Assembly (NCBI GenBank): GCA_003504855.1
Contig: DNZD01000324.1
Location: 1 to 28,948 of the forward strand
Length of the DNA: 28,948 nt
Source of the DNA: Cytophagales bacterium
GTDB taxonomy: Bacteria > Bacteroidota > Bacteroidia > Cytophagales > Cyclobacteriaceae
Reading direction: 5' to 3'
Part shown: piece by piece, positions 1 through 7,820 of the stretch
Layout of the letters: each line of letters opens with the position of its first letter
How positions within the stretch are numbered: position 1 is the stretch's first letter
Notes under the pieces: generated by a model
The model's database searches: none
The model's input: the letters and a program-made list of their open reading frames with translations, nothing else
Told to the model about the DNA's origin: nothing
Translations under genes and position numbers: made by a program

Positions 1-106
1 GTTCCTCTTCTATGGCTTTCCTTACAATCTCATTCAATTTGGCAAGGTGCTGGTTTTCGGTAGCCAGCAATTGAGTCAAATAGGTTCGATTGGGATTTTT
101 TGACAT
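1..106 (-). CDS. hypothetical protein, N-terminal fragment (cut by window edge)
   Basis: An ATG at 106 opens a frame that stays open for 35 codons to the window edge. The visible peptide starts MSKNPNRTYL and is polar with alternating Leu/Ile and Glu/Lys, so it probably begins as a helix. The start lies only 3 bases after the stop of the upstream outer-membrane protein gene, which strongly suggests co-translation with it and makes the short frame credible. I do not recognise the family from this fragment. Confidence 0.5.
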   Translation of the reverse strand, partial: MSKNPNRTYLTQLLATENQHLAKLNEIVRKAIEEE

Positions 107-109
107 GCA

Positions 110-1246
110 TCAGAAGGCTTCGCCTATATTAATATACGTCCCCTGTGATTCTTTACCAAAGCCTGCGTCCACGCGCAAGTTTAGCTTTTCTTTTGGGCGC
201 AGTGCATAGCGCAAGCCAAAACCCACGGAGGGTTTGATGTTCTCAGCAATGAACAAATCGCCCAGTGTGCTGCCCACGCGGCCAGCGCCGCCAAATACGG
301 TACAGCCCCATCTTTTCGTAATGGGAACGCGATACTCGGCCTGAACGGCGATCATGTTGTAATCGGCATAGCGCCCATCGTAGTAACCGCGCATATATGA
401 ACCCGATCCCATGCTGGCCATATCTCGTATGGGTGTATTGCCAATGGTTGAAATGATGTTGGCCTGAAATGCCAGTACACGATCCTTTCGCAGGGACACG
501 AATTTCCGAATATCAAGATTGCGAATCGTGAAATTGAAATTGCTGCCAATAACATCACTGTACACGCCGTTGTAAAACTGCATATAGAAACCCCTTGACG
601 GACTGAATGCATTGTTGCGACTGTCCCAGGTGACGAGGATACCGGCACCGGAGATATGACCCCCATCGCGGCCGGTAATATTTCCGGTGTCGAATAAACT
701 GGTGCCGCTGCTTCTGTTGTAGTCGAAGTTGTATATATCCTGAAATTCATAACTCACCCCGAGATAAAAGTCAGACCACACCTTGCGCAGGAGTTGCGGG
801 TAAATATCGTATTGGCTGATGGAATAGCTTTCCTGATTGGACGATGGGGTGTTGTTGCCAAGGCCCCAGAATCGATCGGGGAAATGGCTGAAGGAGGCAA
901 TAAAGTGAAGGATGTACTTTTCGTTGGGAAAATAAACGGTGCCGTCACTGGCAATGACCAATTGGTTACGAAGGGTGTAGAATGAGACATTTTTCAGACT
1001 GGAGGTTCTGGTAGTGGAGTCGTGCCACAACTTAAAGAAGAATGTGCCAGCCACTCCGGCACCCCACAGGTATTCTGGCGACTTGACGATCACGGGGAAC
1101 AAGACCAGCCGCTTTTGTTTCTTATTGGTAATGGGAATTACGTTGGCGTCCGTTTTTACTTCCGGAACGGGGTCCGATTGAGCCTGACCCGCCTGAGCGA
1201 TGACAATACAAAGAGTTAGTACAAAGAAGATCCGGCCAACAGACAT
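110..1246 (-). CDS. outer-membrane beta-barrel protein, BamA/D15 surface-antigen type
   Basis: 378 residues with a signal peptide (hydrophobic 5-20, probable cleavage near QAGQAQ at 19-24). The rest alternates polar and aromatic/aliphatic residues as in an outer-membrane barrel and ends with a Phe. The pattern around residues 195-245 (GHISGAGILVTWDSRNNAFSP, then GFYMQFYNG) is typical of the Bac_surface_Ag (PF01103) barrel of the Omp85/BamA superfamily: a strand ending in a 'WDSRNN.F.P..G' turn. At about 380 residues it is much shorter than BamA and has no POTRA repeats, so it is more likely one of the short barrel-only proteins common in Bacteroidota than an insertase. It sits 95 bases after a UspA-like gene and 3 bases before the next frame, with no terminator between. 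Exact role unknown. Confidence 0.8.
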   Translation of the reverse strand: MSVGRIFFVLTLCIVIAQAGQAQSDPVPEVKTDANVIPITNKKQKRLVLFPVIVKSPEYLWGAGVAGTFFFKLWHDSTTRTSSLKNVSFYTLRNQLVIASDGTVYFPNEKYILHFIASFSHFPDRFWGLGNNTPSSNQESYSISQYDIYPQLLRKVWSDFYLGVSYEFQDIYNFDYNRSSGTSLFDTGNITGRDGGHISGAGILVTWDSRNNAFSPSRGFYMQFYNGVYSDVIGSNFNFTIRNLDIRKFVSLRKDRVLAFQANIISTIGNTPIRDMASMGSGSYMRGYYDGRYADYNMIAVQAEYRVPITKRWGCTVFGGAGRVGSTLGDLFIAENIKPSVGFGLRYALRPKEKLNLRVDAGFGKESQGTYINIGEAF

Positions 1247-1278
1247 TCCGACGCGATTGAGGTTAGTTCCAAAAGGCT

Positions 1279-1291
1279 TGAAGTTACTTCA
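1279..1291. promoter_or_regulatory. 13-bp palindrome upstream of the outer-membrane barrel gene
   Basis: TGAAGTTACTTCA is a perfect inverted repeat (6+1+6) that ends 33 bases before the barrel-gene start. On the minus strand its second half overlaps a weak -7-like TAACTTCA, with a TTG 21 bases upstream. It could be an operator or part of a promoter. The repeat itself is certain; its function is a guess. Confidence 0.3.
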
Positions 1292-1341
1292 TTTGGCCCT
1301 TACCCTCCAATGGCCGGCTGCCAGGTTTTTTCCAGACGGAG

Positions 1342-1893
1342 TTATCCGGCTTTTTGCTGGAAGAATTTGCGCAGGTAGTTGAAGGCGCTCCGGTCCCGGG
1401 CGAGGCTGGAGAAAAAATTGTTGGGTAATTTATACAAGCGGGCGCGACGCAGCAGGTCATAGAAATGATCGGTGGTGGCTGCCGGTATTTCCGGACCATC
1501 AGCGGGCAACACGATAGCTCCTGCACTTTCTCTAACAATTTGCTGAATCTTCACTGCGTGGCGACTTGTAAAGGAAGCATCCAGAATCAGAACATCTGTT
1601 GGATGTGTACGGAGGAATGAAATCAACTCCACCACCATGTCGCCTGAAGCAATCAGGGGTTCACGGAAGGCTGATAAGTCACGCTGGGCAGATGCGGGAT
1701 GATGTTGGAGATAATAGCCGTGGGCGGCGAGGAGGGAGTGGTAAACTTGTTGAGATACGTCGGCAGATGAAGCCGTAGTAAACAGAAGCAGCCTGGCGTT
1801 GATGCGCAGGGCTAATTCGACCGCCCAGGCATAAGATTCGAAATATGAATTCTCAATGGAAAAGGGAAATACCAGTGTTTTCTGCGAACTCAT
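1342..1893 (-). CDS. universal stress protein (UspA-like)
   Basis: 183 residues. The N-terminus (KTLVFPFSIENS, then YAWAVELALRINARLLLFTT) is the beta1-alpha1-beta2 start of the UspA alpha/beta fold, and the segment GDMVVELISFLRTHPTDVLILDASF resembles the region before the nucleotide loop. The usual ATP-binding G-2x-G-9x-G-S/T signature is not evident in the C-terminal half, so it may not bind ATP. After residue ~140 it has an extra basic tail (LLRRARLYKL to the end) not seen in minimal 140-residue Usp domains. It lies 36 bases downstream of an ECF sigma-factor gene on the same strand, which fits a stress-response operon. Family call is from fold pattern, not from a strong motif. Confidence 0.65.
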   Translation of the reverse strand: MSSQKTLVFPFSIENSYFESYAWAVELALRINARLLLFTTASSADVSQQVYHSLLAAHGYYLQHHPASAQRDLSAFREPLIASGDMVVELISFLRTHPTDVLILDASFTSRHAVKIQQIVRESAGAIVLPADGPEIPAATTDHFYDLLRRARLYKLPNNFFSSLARDRSAFNYLRKFFQQKAG

Positions 1894-1929
1894 GCCTTGT
1901 TTTGATCCAAGGCATTTTGATAAGTCACT

Positions 1930-2553
1930 TTATGCGGCCGTAAATAATTCCAGCTGTTCCAGCACCTGTTCCAGTCCATACGTCAGTGAAAGCGCATACA
2001 ACATATTTAGTTTTTCCCGGCTGCGCTTCAGCCTCATTTTGATGGCGCTGCCGGAAATATTCAGTTGAGATTGCAGGTTCTCCACCGATTCACCCTGGAG
2101 GTATTTCAGGTTGAGCAATGTTCTTTCTTTTTCGGGCAGGGCATTGATCAGGGAGTACATGATGAGCTCTTGCTCGGCGCGTTCACTGGCTTCTTCTGCC
2201 AGGGGTGATACTTCCCGGACATCATCCTCTGCCATGGTATTTTCTTCCAGCGTGTGAAACTGAAACCGGCCCTGCTTTTTAAGGCTCGCCAGACAATGAC
2301 GGTGGGTGATGGTATACAACCAGGTGGAGAATGAGGATTCTCCTTTGAATGAACCGATATGATCGAATGCCTTCATCAACGCTTCCTGGGCAAGATCGAA
2401 TGCCTCGTCCTGCTTGCGGGTAAAAGAGTAGCACTTGTTGAAGACCTTTTTGTAGTAGCGATTGTATAATTCGCCCAGCGCGTGGCGGTCTTCCTGACGG
2501 ATGGCGGATACCAATTGCTCGTCGGTGGCGGATGCAAGTGATTGAATCGACAT
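1930..2553 (-). CDS. ECF-type RNA polymerase sigma factor (sigma-70 family)
   Basis: 207 residues from the chosen start MSIQSLASAT. Region 2 is seen as ALGELYNRYYKKVFNKCYSF, the DEAFDLAQEALMKAF helix and FSTWLYTITHRHCL. Region 4 is seen as LPEKERTLLNLKYLQGES followed by the helix-turn-helix ISGSAIKMRLKRSREKL. These are the two promoter-contacting domains of ECF (group 4) sigma factors, which direct polymerase to a stress regulon. An in-frame ATG 63 bases upstream (2616) would add a Trp-rich leader unlike the family, so the inner ATG is preferred. No anti-sigma factor gene is adjacent. The gene is followed by the UspA-like and barrel genes without a terminator. Confidence 0.88.
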   Translation of the reverse strand: MSIQSLASATDEQLVSAIRQEDRHALGELYNRYYKKVFNKCYSFTRKQDEAFDLAQEALMKAFDHIGSFKGESSFSTWLYTITHRHCLASLKKQGRFQFHTLEENTMAEDDVREVSPLAEEASERAEQELIMYSLINALPEKERTLLNLKYLQGESVENLQSQLNISGSAIKMRLKRSREKLNMLYALSLTYGLEQVLEQLELFTAA

Positions 2554-2623
2554 ACTGGGGTGGTGTTGGTTGACGAAGTAAAAGTAGTCGCCCCGCCTCC
2601 AGACCATCCAGAGCAATTTGCGT

Positions 2624-2666
2624 AAAAATTAAAAACCCGCAATTCCCGCAACGATACGAGAATTGC
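2624..2666 (-). terminator. intrinsic terminator after the efflux/response-regulator operon
   Basis: On the minus strand, GCAATTCTCG (2666-2657), an 8-base loop, and CGGGAATTGC (2648-2639) make a 10-bp stem with one G-U pair. Three bases later comes TTTTTAATTTTT (2635-2624). It lies 33 bases after the response-regulator stop and before the sigma-factor gene, separating the two units. Confidence 0.75.
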
Positions 2667-2698
2667 TTATGAGGATATTGGCAGAATCCTTACTAGAA

Positions 2699-3343
2699 TC
2701 AGATGATTCCCTTGTCCAGGGCGTATTTAACCAGGCCCACGGTATTCTTCACCTGTAGTTTTTCAAGCAGGTTGCGCCGGTGGGTGTCCACCGTTCGGAT
2801 GCTGATAAATAGTTTCTCAGCGATTTCACCGTTAGAGTACTCCTGAGCGATGAGCCGGAGTACTTCAATCTCCCGCTCTGACAAGGGAGTTTGAAACGAC
2901 TTTTTCTCAGGTGTTGACTTGGGGTGGGTGAGGGCCTGAAGGAGGGTAGTTGATACCTTCTGGCTGAAGTAACTGTCGCCCTTGGCCACCGTTTGAATGG
3001 CGGCGAGTAACTCCTCCCGCCCCGCATTCTTCAACAGGTACCCACTGGCGCCAGCCTCAAGCATCTTAACGATATAATCGGTTTCTTCATGCATGGTGAG
3101 ACCCAACACATGAATGTCCGGGTGCTGTTCTTTGATCATGCGGGTGGCCTGTATGCCATCGGTATCACCCAGGTCAATATCCATCAGCACCACATCTACC
3201 GGCGTGCGTGCGAGCAACGTGAGTGTGTCGGCGGCACTCTCTGCCTCACCCACTACTTCAATTTCGGTTTCCCGATCCAACAGACCGCGAAGTCCTACGC
3301 GGATAATTTTATGATCGTCGGTAATAATTACTTTGATAGCCAT
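2699..3343 (-). CDS. NarL/FixJ-family response regulator
   Basis: 214 residues, full family length. The receiver domain (1-120) has the acidic pair D9-D10, the phosphoacceptor D55 in VVLMD, the switch Thr83 in GLTMH and Lys105 in GYLLKN. The C-terminal LuxR-type helix-turn-helix (about 153-214) has LSEREIEVLRLIAQ and the recognition part ISIRTVDTHRRNLLEKL. It should bind DNA when phosphorylated. It starts 9 bases after the stop of the RND pump gene and is the last gene of the efflux operon, just before a terminator. No histidine kinase is encoded nearby, so its kinase is unlinked or it is phosphorylated otherwise. A likely target is its own operon promoter, but this is inferred from position only. 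Confidence 0.93.
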   Translation of the reverse strand: MAIKVIITDDHKIIRVGLRGLLDRETEIEVVGEAESAADTLTLLARTPVDVVLMDIDLGDTDGIQATRMIKEQHPDIHVLGLTMHEETDYIVKMLEAGASGYLLKNAGREELLAAIQTVAKGDSYFSQKVSTTLLQALTHPKSTPEKKSFQTPLSEREIEVLRLIAQEYSNGEIAEKLFISIRTVDTHRRNLLEKLQVKNTVGLVKYALDKGII

Positions 3344-3352
3344 AGTGCCTGT

Positions 3353-6300
3353 TTAGTTCATGGAACTTTGACGTTCAGAAAGCCAGTTTTTCCGCTCAGC
3401 CAGATAATATAAAGGGGGCAATACCAGGGGCGCAAAAATCAGCGTGCTGGTAAGCCCACCGATGATAACCGTCGCCAGCGGTCGTTGCACATCAGACCCA
3501 ATACCGGAGGATATGGCAGCTGGTATTAATCCAACGATAGCAACAATCAATATCGACAAAATAGCGCGTAATTGATCTGAGCTGGCAACGGCCACCATGA
3601 GCTTGAGGTCATTGCCATGGGTCTCTTCGAGTCGCTTGATGGCTGATACCAGCAATACACCAGCCATCACCGAAATGCCGAAGATGGAAACAAATCCTAC
3701 CCCGGCCGATACGTTAAAGTGATAGCCCCTCACCAACAATGCAATAATCCCTCCCGCCAGCGCAAACAAGATGCATGACATGGCCACAAAGGTATGGCGG
3801 AAATTCTTAAACAAGGAGAACAGCAGAACAAATACCAGTACAACCGTCATGGGTATGGTTACCGAGAGTTGTTTTCCGGCCCGTTCGAGGTTTTCATATT
3901 GTCCTCCGTAGATCACTTTGTAGCCTTTGGGGACGTGAATAGCCTTTTCAATTTTTGCATCGGCTTCAGCAACAAATCCGCCCTGGTCCCGACCGCGGAT
4001 GTTGGTGCGCACGGTCGACATTCTCTTCCCGTTCAGGCGGTAGATATTGGTCTGGCCTTCAGAGAAGCGGATATCAGCCAGTTCACTCATGGGAATCAAC
4101 GCACCCTGGGATGATGGCACCTGAAGATTTTGGATAGACGCCAGGTTGTTGCGGCTTTCGGCCAGGTAACGAACGACAATATCATATCGCTTGGCGCCCT
4201 CATATAAAACAGAGATCGTTTTTCCCCCGATAGCAGCCTCCACCATGGCCTGGATGTCACTTACATTAATACCATAGCGCGCAGCGTTTTCCCGATTGAT
4301 GGAAATAGCCAGTTGCGCCTGTCGGCCTTCTTGTTCAATGTTAACGGCAACGGCGCCGTCCATATTGCGAACAATGTCGGAGATGGTGTCGGCCTTGGCG
4401 CGCATCAATTCCAGGTCGTCACCCACCACAGATATCGCCAGATCAGCAGCACTGCCGGTTACGATTTCCATGACCTGGTCAATGATCGGCTGACCCGTTG
4501 AAAAGAAAGCACCGGGAAATGCATTCTGTAAATCATTCTGTATCCGACTGACTAGTTCTTTCTTCGTAATGGTATGGCTCCATAAATCATATTCCAGCAA
4601 GCCAACAAGAATCTCTGTTCGGTTGGTCGGGAACGGGTCAGTACCGTCGTCGTTGCGGCCTGTTTGGGTGATGACATAATCGATCTGCGGGTACTTGGCA
4701 ATAATCTTACGAATGCCCGGGGAGATTTTGGAACTTTCCTGAATGCTGACGCCTGCTGGCAAAAAGCAGCGGAGGAAGATGGAACCTTCATCCAGCTCGG
4801 GTAAGAATTCCGTACCCAGTTTGGTACCCATACCAATCAGGACAAACACCACCAGGAAACTGACCGTTACGATGGTCTTGGGGATTTGCAGGATTCGCTC
4901 AACAACTACCTTGTACTTTGACTCCAGGAAAGAAAGTACGGGATTGCGGTGTTGGGGAATGGGTTTCTCCAGGTTTTCCAGTCCTTTCTTATAGGCAAAG
5001 GAGATCAGCACGGGTATCAGGGTGAGTGCACATACCATAGAACCGATTACCGCGAACGCCAGTGTGAGTGCCATGGGCGAGAACAACTTTCCTTCTACCC
5101 GCGTCATCAGCAGAATGGGCATGTAAGCCAGGATGATGATGGTGACGGAGAAGAAGATTTCACGACCAACTTCCTGGGCGGACAGCAGTGTGATCTTGAT
5201 GATCCCTTGTTCTTTGTCTTCGGGTGTGGCACTTCTATACTTGCGAATGAGGTGCTCGGCCATGATGCAGGCCCCATCCACGATAATACCAAAGTCGATG
5301 GCACCCAGCGACAACAAGTTCGCGGGGATGCCGGTCATGCGCATCAGGATGAAGGCAAACAACAGGGCAAACGGAATAGTGAGTGCCACCACGAGTGCAG
5401 ATCGGACGCTTCCGAGGAAGAAGATCAGAATGATTACCACGATGGAGACGCCTTCAAACAAGGTCTTTCCTACGGTATTCAGAGAATGGTCGATGAGAAA
5501 ACTCCGGTCGTACAGGGTTCGGATCTTAACACCGGCCGGTAACTCACTTTCTTCGAGTACGGCAATCTGTTCTTTGACTTTCTTGAGTACTTCACTCGGG
5601 TTTTCACCACGGCGAAGAAGAATAATTCCTTCGGTTCCGCTGTTACTTTCGATGGACTCGCTCTTGAATGTATATCCAAGGATACCGGACGGAGGAGGAG
5701 GCGCGATCTCTACAGAGGCGACGTCCCGCACAAATACAGGTACACCCCGCAATGAGGTGAGAACAATACTCTCAATATCATGGGTGGTCTTAATGGCTCC
5801 GAGTCCACGAACAGCAAAGCCTTGTCCGCCGCGCTCAATCACATTACCACCGGTATTCTGGTTATTTTGTTGCACGGCTACCATCACATCGGTGGCCGTC
5901 AGGTTGTACTTGCGAAGCTTGTCGGGCGCGATCAGGATCTGATACTGCTTTAGCGGACCACCAAATGTGGTAATGTCGGCGATGCCGGGCACCTGCAAAA
6001 GGAAAGGACGTATCACCCAGTCCTGCAGGTCCCTGAGTTGCGTGGGACTAAAGGTGGCGGGGGCTTCGACCACATAACGTAGAATTTCTCCGACGGCTGT
6101 TGTCAGGGGTGCGAGTTCCGGCCTTACGCCGTCAGGCAATTCAGCACTGAGCAGACGCTCGGTAACCTGCTGCCGCGCAAAGTAGTCGTTGGTACCGTCT
6201 TCAAAAGTGAGCTGCACAACGGATAGTCCAAAGATGGTCCGGCTTCGGCGGTCCAGTACGCGGGGAACGTTGTTCAGTGCGCGTTCGATGGGAATGGTAA

Positions 6301-6493
6301 CTTGTTGTTCCACTTCTTCGGCAGCGCGTCCGTTGTATTTCGCTATCACGATCACGTTGGTGTCAGCGATATCCGGGTAAGCCTCAATTTTAAGCTGGGT
6401 AAAGCACCAGTAACCAATAGCCGATGTGATCACTGCCAGGGCAATGACAATCCATCGGTTCATCAGAGAAAATATGAGGAGGCTGCGGATCAT
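3353..6493 (-). CDS. heavy-metal-type RND efflux transporter (CusA/CzcA family)
   Basis: 1046 residues, the normal length for an inner-membrane RND pump with 12 membrane helices and two large periplasmic loops. It drives proton-coupled export through the adaptor and outer-membrane factor encoded upstream. Transmembrane helix 4 carries the HME-RND proton-relay signature DFGIIVDGACIMAEH with D400, D406 and E413, matching the D-x5-D-x6-E of CzcA. Other family marks are KIEAYPDIADTNV near 35-47, GTEFLPELDEGS near 560-571 and GQPIIDQVMEIVTGSAADL near 667-685. By eye, the three methionines that bind Cu/Ag in E. coli CusA (M573, M623, M672) are not conserved here, so a divalent-cation or other substrate is as likely. 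It follows the PII-like gene by 3 bases. Confidence 0.95.
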   Translation of the reverse strand: MIRSLLIFSLMNRWIVIALAVITSAIGYWCFTQLKIEAYPDIADTNVIVIAKYNGRAAEEVEQQVTIPIERALNNVPRVLDRRSRTIFGLSVVQLTFEDGTNDYFARQQVTERLLSAELPDGVRPELAPLTTAVGEILRYVVEAPATFSPTQLRDLQDWVIRPFLLQVPGIADITTFGGPLKQYQILIAPDKLRKYNLTATDVMVAVQQNNQNTGGNVIERGGQGFAVRGLGAIKTTHDIESIVLTSLRGVPVFVRDVASVEIAPPPPSGILGYTFKSESIESNSGTEGIILLRRGENPSEVLKKVKEQIAVLEESELPAGVKIRTLYDRSFLIDHSLNTVGKTLFEGVSIVVIILIFFLGSVRSALVVALTIPFALLFAFILMRMTGIPANLLSLGAIDFGIIVDGACIMAEHLIRKYRSATPEDKEQGIIKITLLSAQEVGREIFFSVTIIILAYMPILLMTRVEGKLFSPMALTLAFAVIGSMVCALTLIPVLISFAYKKGLENLEKPIPQHRNPVLSFLESKYKVVVERILQIPKTIVTVSFLVVFVLIGMGTKLGTEFLPELDEGSIFLRCFLPAGVSIQESSKISPGIRKIIAKYPQIDYVITQTGRNDDGTDPFPTNRTEILVGLLEYDLWSHTITKKELVSRIQNDLQNAFPGAFFSTGQPIIDQVMEIVTGSAADLAISVVGDDLELMRAKADTISDIVRNMDGAVAVNIEQEGRQAQLAISINRENAARYGINVSDIQAMVEAAIGGKTISVLYEGAKRYDIVVRYLAESRNNLASIQNLQVPSSQGALIPMSELADIRFSEGQTNIYRLNGKRMSTVRTNIRGRDQGGFVAEADAKIEKAIHVPKGYKVIYGGQYENLERAGKQLSVTIPMTVVLVFVLLFSLFKNFRHTFVAMSCILFALAGGIIALLVRGYHFNVSAGVGFVSIFGISVMAGVLLVSAIKRLEETHGNDLKLMVAVASSDQLRAILSILIVAIVGLIPAAISSGIGSDVQRPLATVIIGGLTSTLIFAPLVLPPLYYLAERKNWLSERQSSMN

Positions 6494-6496
6494 GCG

Positions 6497-6799
6497 CTAT
6501 TTCCAGATTTCCACGGGGTGCACCACGATAAATCCACTCTTCACCTTCTTGCGCAAGGCCGTGAGCACTTTCTTTACTTTTTCATCCTGATCGATGAACA
6601 TGATAAGCATGGGAGGTTCATCAAAGGAGAACAGCCGCCCGGGTCTTTTGATCTGTTGATTTTCACCGAAACCTACTTCTCCCCGGAATGCCGTGGCGCC
6701 GTGGATTTCACTTTCGGCAAGGAACTCCATGATGTAATCGGTCATGGGCTTGTTATCCTTAAACTTATCCTTGTCATAAAATATCTGTACCTGTATCAT
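6497..6799 (-). CDS. DUF190-family PII-like signalling protein
   Basis: 100 residues. The order of strands and the motif GATAFRG (34-40) followed by GFG (43-45) match the DUF190 family (PF02641), which has the ferredoxin-like fold of GlnB/PII trimers. PII proteins sense small ligands such as nucleotides and regulate partner proteins, often transporters. The gene lies inside the efflux operon, 17 bases after the adaptor stop and 3 bases before the RND pump start, so the pump or adaptor is its most likely partner. PII-like genes beside CusABC-type pumps are known in Bacteroidota and proteobacteria, but the ligand is not evident from sequence. No T-loop uridylylation Tyr is recognisable. Confidence 0.85.
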   Translation of the reverse strand: MIQVQIFYDKDKFKDNKPMTDYIMEFLAESEIHGATAFRGEVGFGENQQIKRPGRLFSFDEPPMLIMFIDQDEKVKKVLTALRKKVKSGFIVVHPVEIWK

Positions 6800-6816
6800 A
6801 ACAGTTGGAGGTTGAC

Positions 6817-7818
6817 TTAATATCCAAAGGAAAGACCTTTCAGTTGCATGGTTCCTCGAATCACAACTTCTTCATGTTCAAGAATGCCATCAAATACAAT
6901 CATTCTGTTGTTGGCCTGCTGGCCAATGGTGACAGCACGGCGTTCAAACTCACGTGCGGACTTACGAACGAAGACATAATTTTTCCCCTGCACGGTTACC
7001 AGGGCTTCCAGGGGGACCGTAAGGAATTTACCTTCGCGAAGCCCGAAGCGCGTGGATCCGAACATACCAGCCTTGAGACGACCATCGGAGTTGGTCACTG
7101 CGATGCGCAGTTTAAGCAGGCGTGTCACATTGTCCACCACATCTCCAATATCTTCGATTCGCCCATAGAAGACTTCATTGGGAAATGAGGAGAAGGTGGT
7201 CTGACAGGTTTCTCCTTTCCGAACTTTGCTGATTTGGTTCTCCGCAATTTCAGAGATCACCCACACCGTATTTGGCTTTGCTTTTCGCAAAGCGTTTGTA
7301 CTAAACCCACCCAGTTTTAGCATGGTTTCATGTTCCAACAGTGCTGACTTTTCGTTGATCAAAGCGGTCTTTTGCAGGGCCAGTGCTGTTTGGGCTTCCA
7401 AAACATCCCTTCCGGTGGCAGCACCGTGCTTTTGCAGGTCCAGCATTCGCTCCAATTCGATGGTGCGTTGTTTGATCATCACCTCTTCAATCTGTTCTAC
7501 GTTGGCGAGGTGTTGCAACAACAAGGTATAGTTTGAGGTGAGGTCGGGATTGTCGAACAGAATCAGATTTTGTGTCGGGTTCTCAGAAGAGCGAATAACC
7601 GTTGCCACCACGCGTGCAGGCACGGAGAAATCAGCCTGAAGGTCGGCGCTGGTAATAGTTTGTGTTTCAAAGTAGGCCGCCGTGGTATCGTCGGCAAACG
7701 TAATCAGGTTGCCGTTTACCTTGGGCTTGGTAAAATTGAGGTGATGCGTTGACTCTTCAGTCTTGTGACAGGCTACAACCATCGTTACACAGACCATGAG
7801 CAGGATAAACTTAGACAT
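6817..7818 (-). CDS. RND efflux periplasmic adaptor (membrane fusion protein), lipoprotein
   Basis: 333 residues with a lipoprotein signal peptide (lipobox MVVAC, Cys17 lipidated), so it should be anchored in the inner membrane and bridge pump and outer-membrane channel. A helical hairpin is expected at about 120-170 (VEQIEEVMIKQRTIELERML, LEAQTALALQKTALINEKSALLEH). The beta-barrel part PNTVWVISEIAENQISKVRKG and the stretch GRIEDIGDVVDNVTRLLKLR match CusB/CzcB adaptors (HlyD superfamily). The final part GKNYVFVRK and GTMQLKG is the membrane-proximal domain. No His/Met-rich metal-binding N-terminal extension is present. It starts 3 bases after the outer-membrane factor stop. Confidence 0.9.
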   Translation of the reverse strand: MSKFILLMVCVTMVVACHKTEESTHHLNFTKPKVNGNLITFADDTTAAYFETQTITSADLQADFSVPARVVATVIRSSENPTQNLILFDNPDLTSNYTLLLQHLANVEQIEEVMIKQRTIELERMLDLQKHGAATGRDVLEAQTALALQKTALINEKSALLEHETMLKLGGFSTNALRKAKPNTVWVISEIAENQISKVRKGETCQTTFSSFPNEVFYGRIEDIGDVVDNVTRLLKLRIAVTNSDGRLKAGMFGSTRFGLREGKFLTVPLEALVTVQGKNYVFVRKSAREFERRAVTIGQQANNRMIVFDGILEHEEVVIRGTMQLKGLSFGY

Positions 7819-7820
7819 GA

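Noticed and set aside
2554..2616. Upstream ATG for the ECF sigma factor
   Set aside because: It adds 21 residues rich in Trp/Tyr/Phe unlike ECF N-termini, and lies almost on the preceding terminator; the inner MSIQ start fits the family.
4949..5942. Long plus-strand frames (197 and 269 codons) inside the RND pump gene
   Set aside because: They are antisense shadows of a certain coding region, with no domain pattern or signals.
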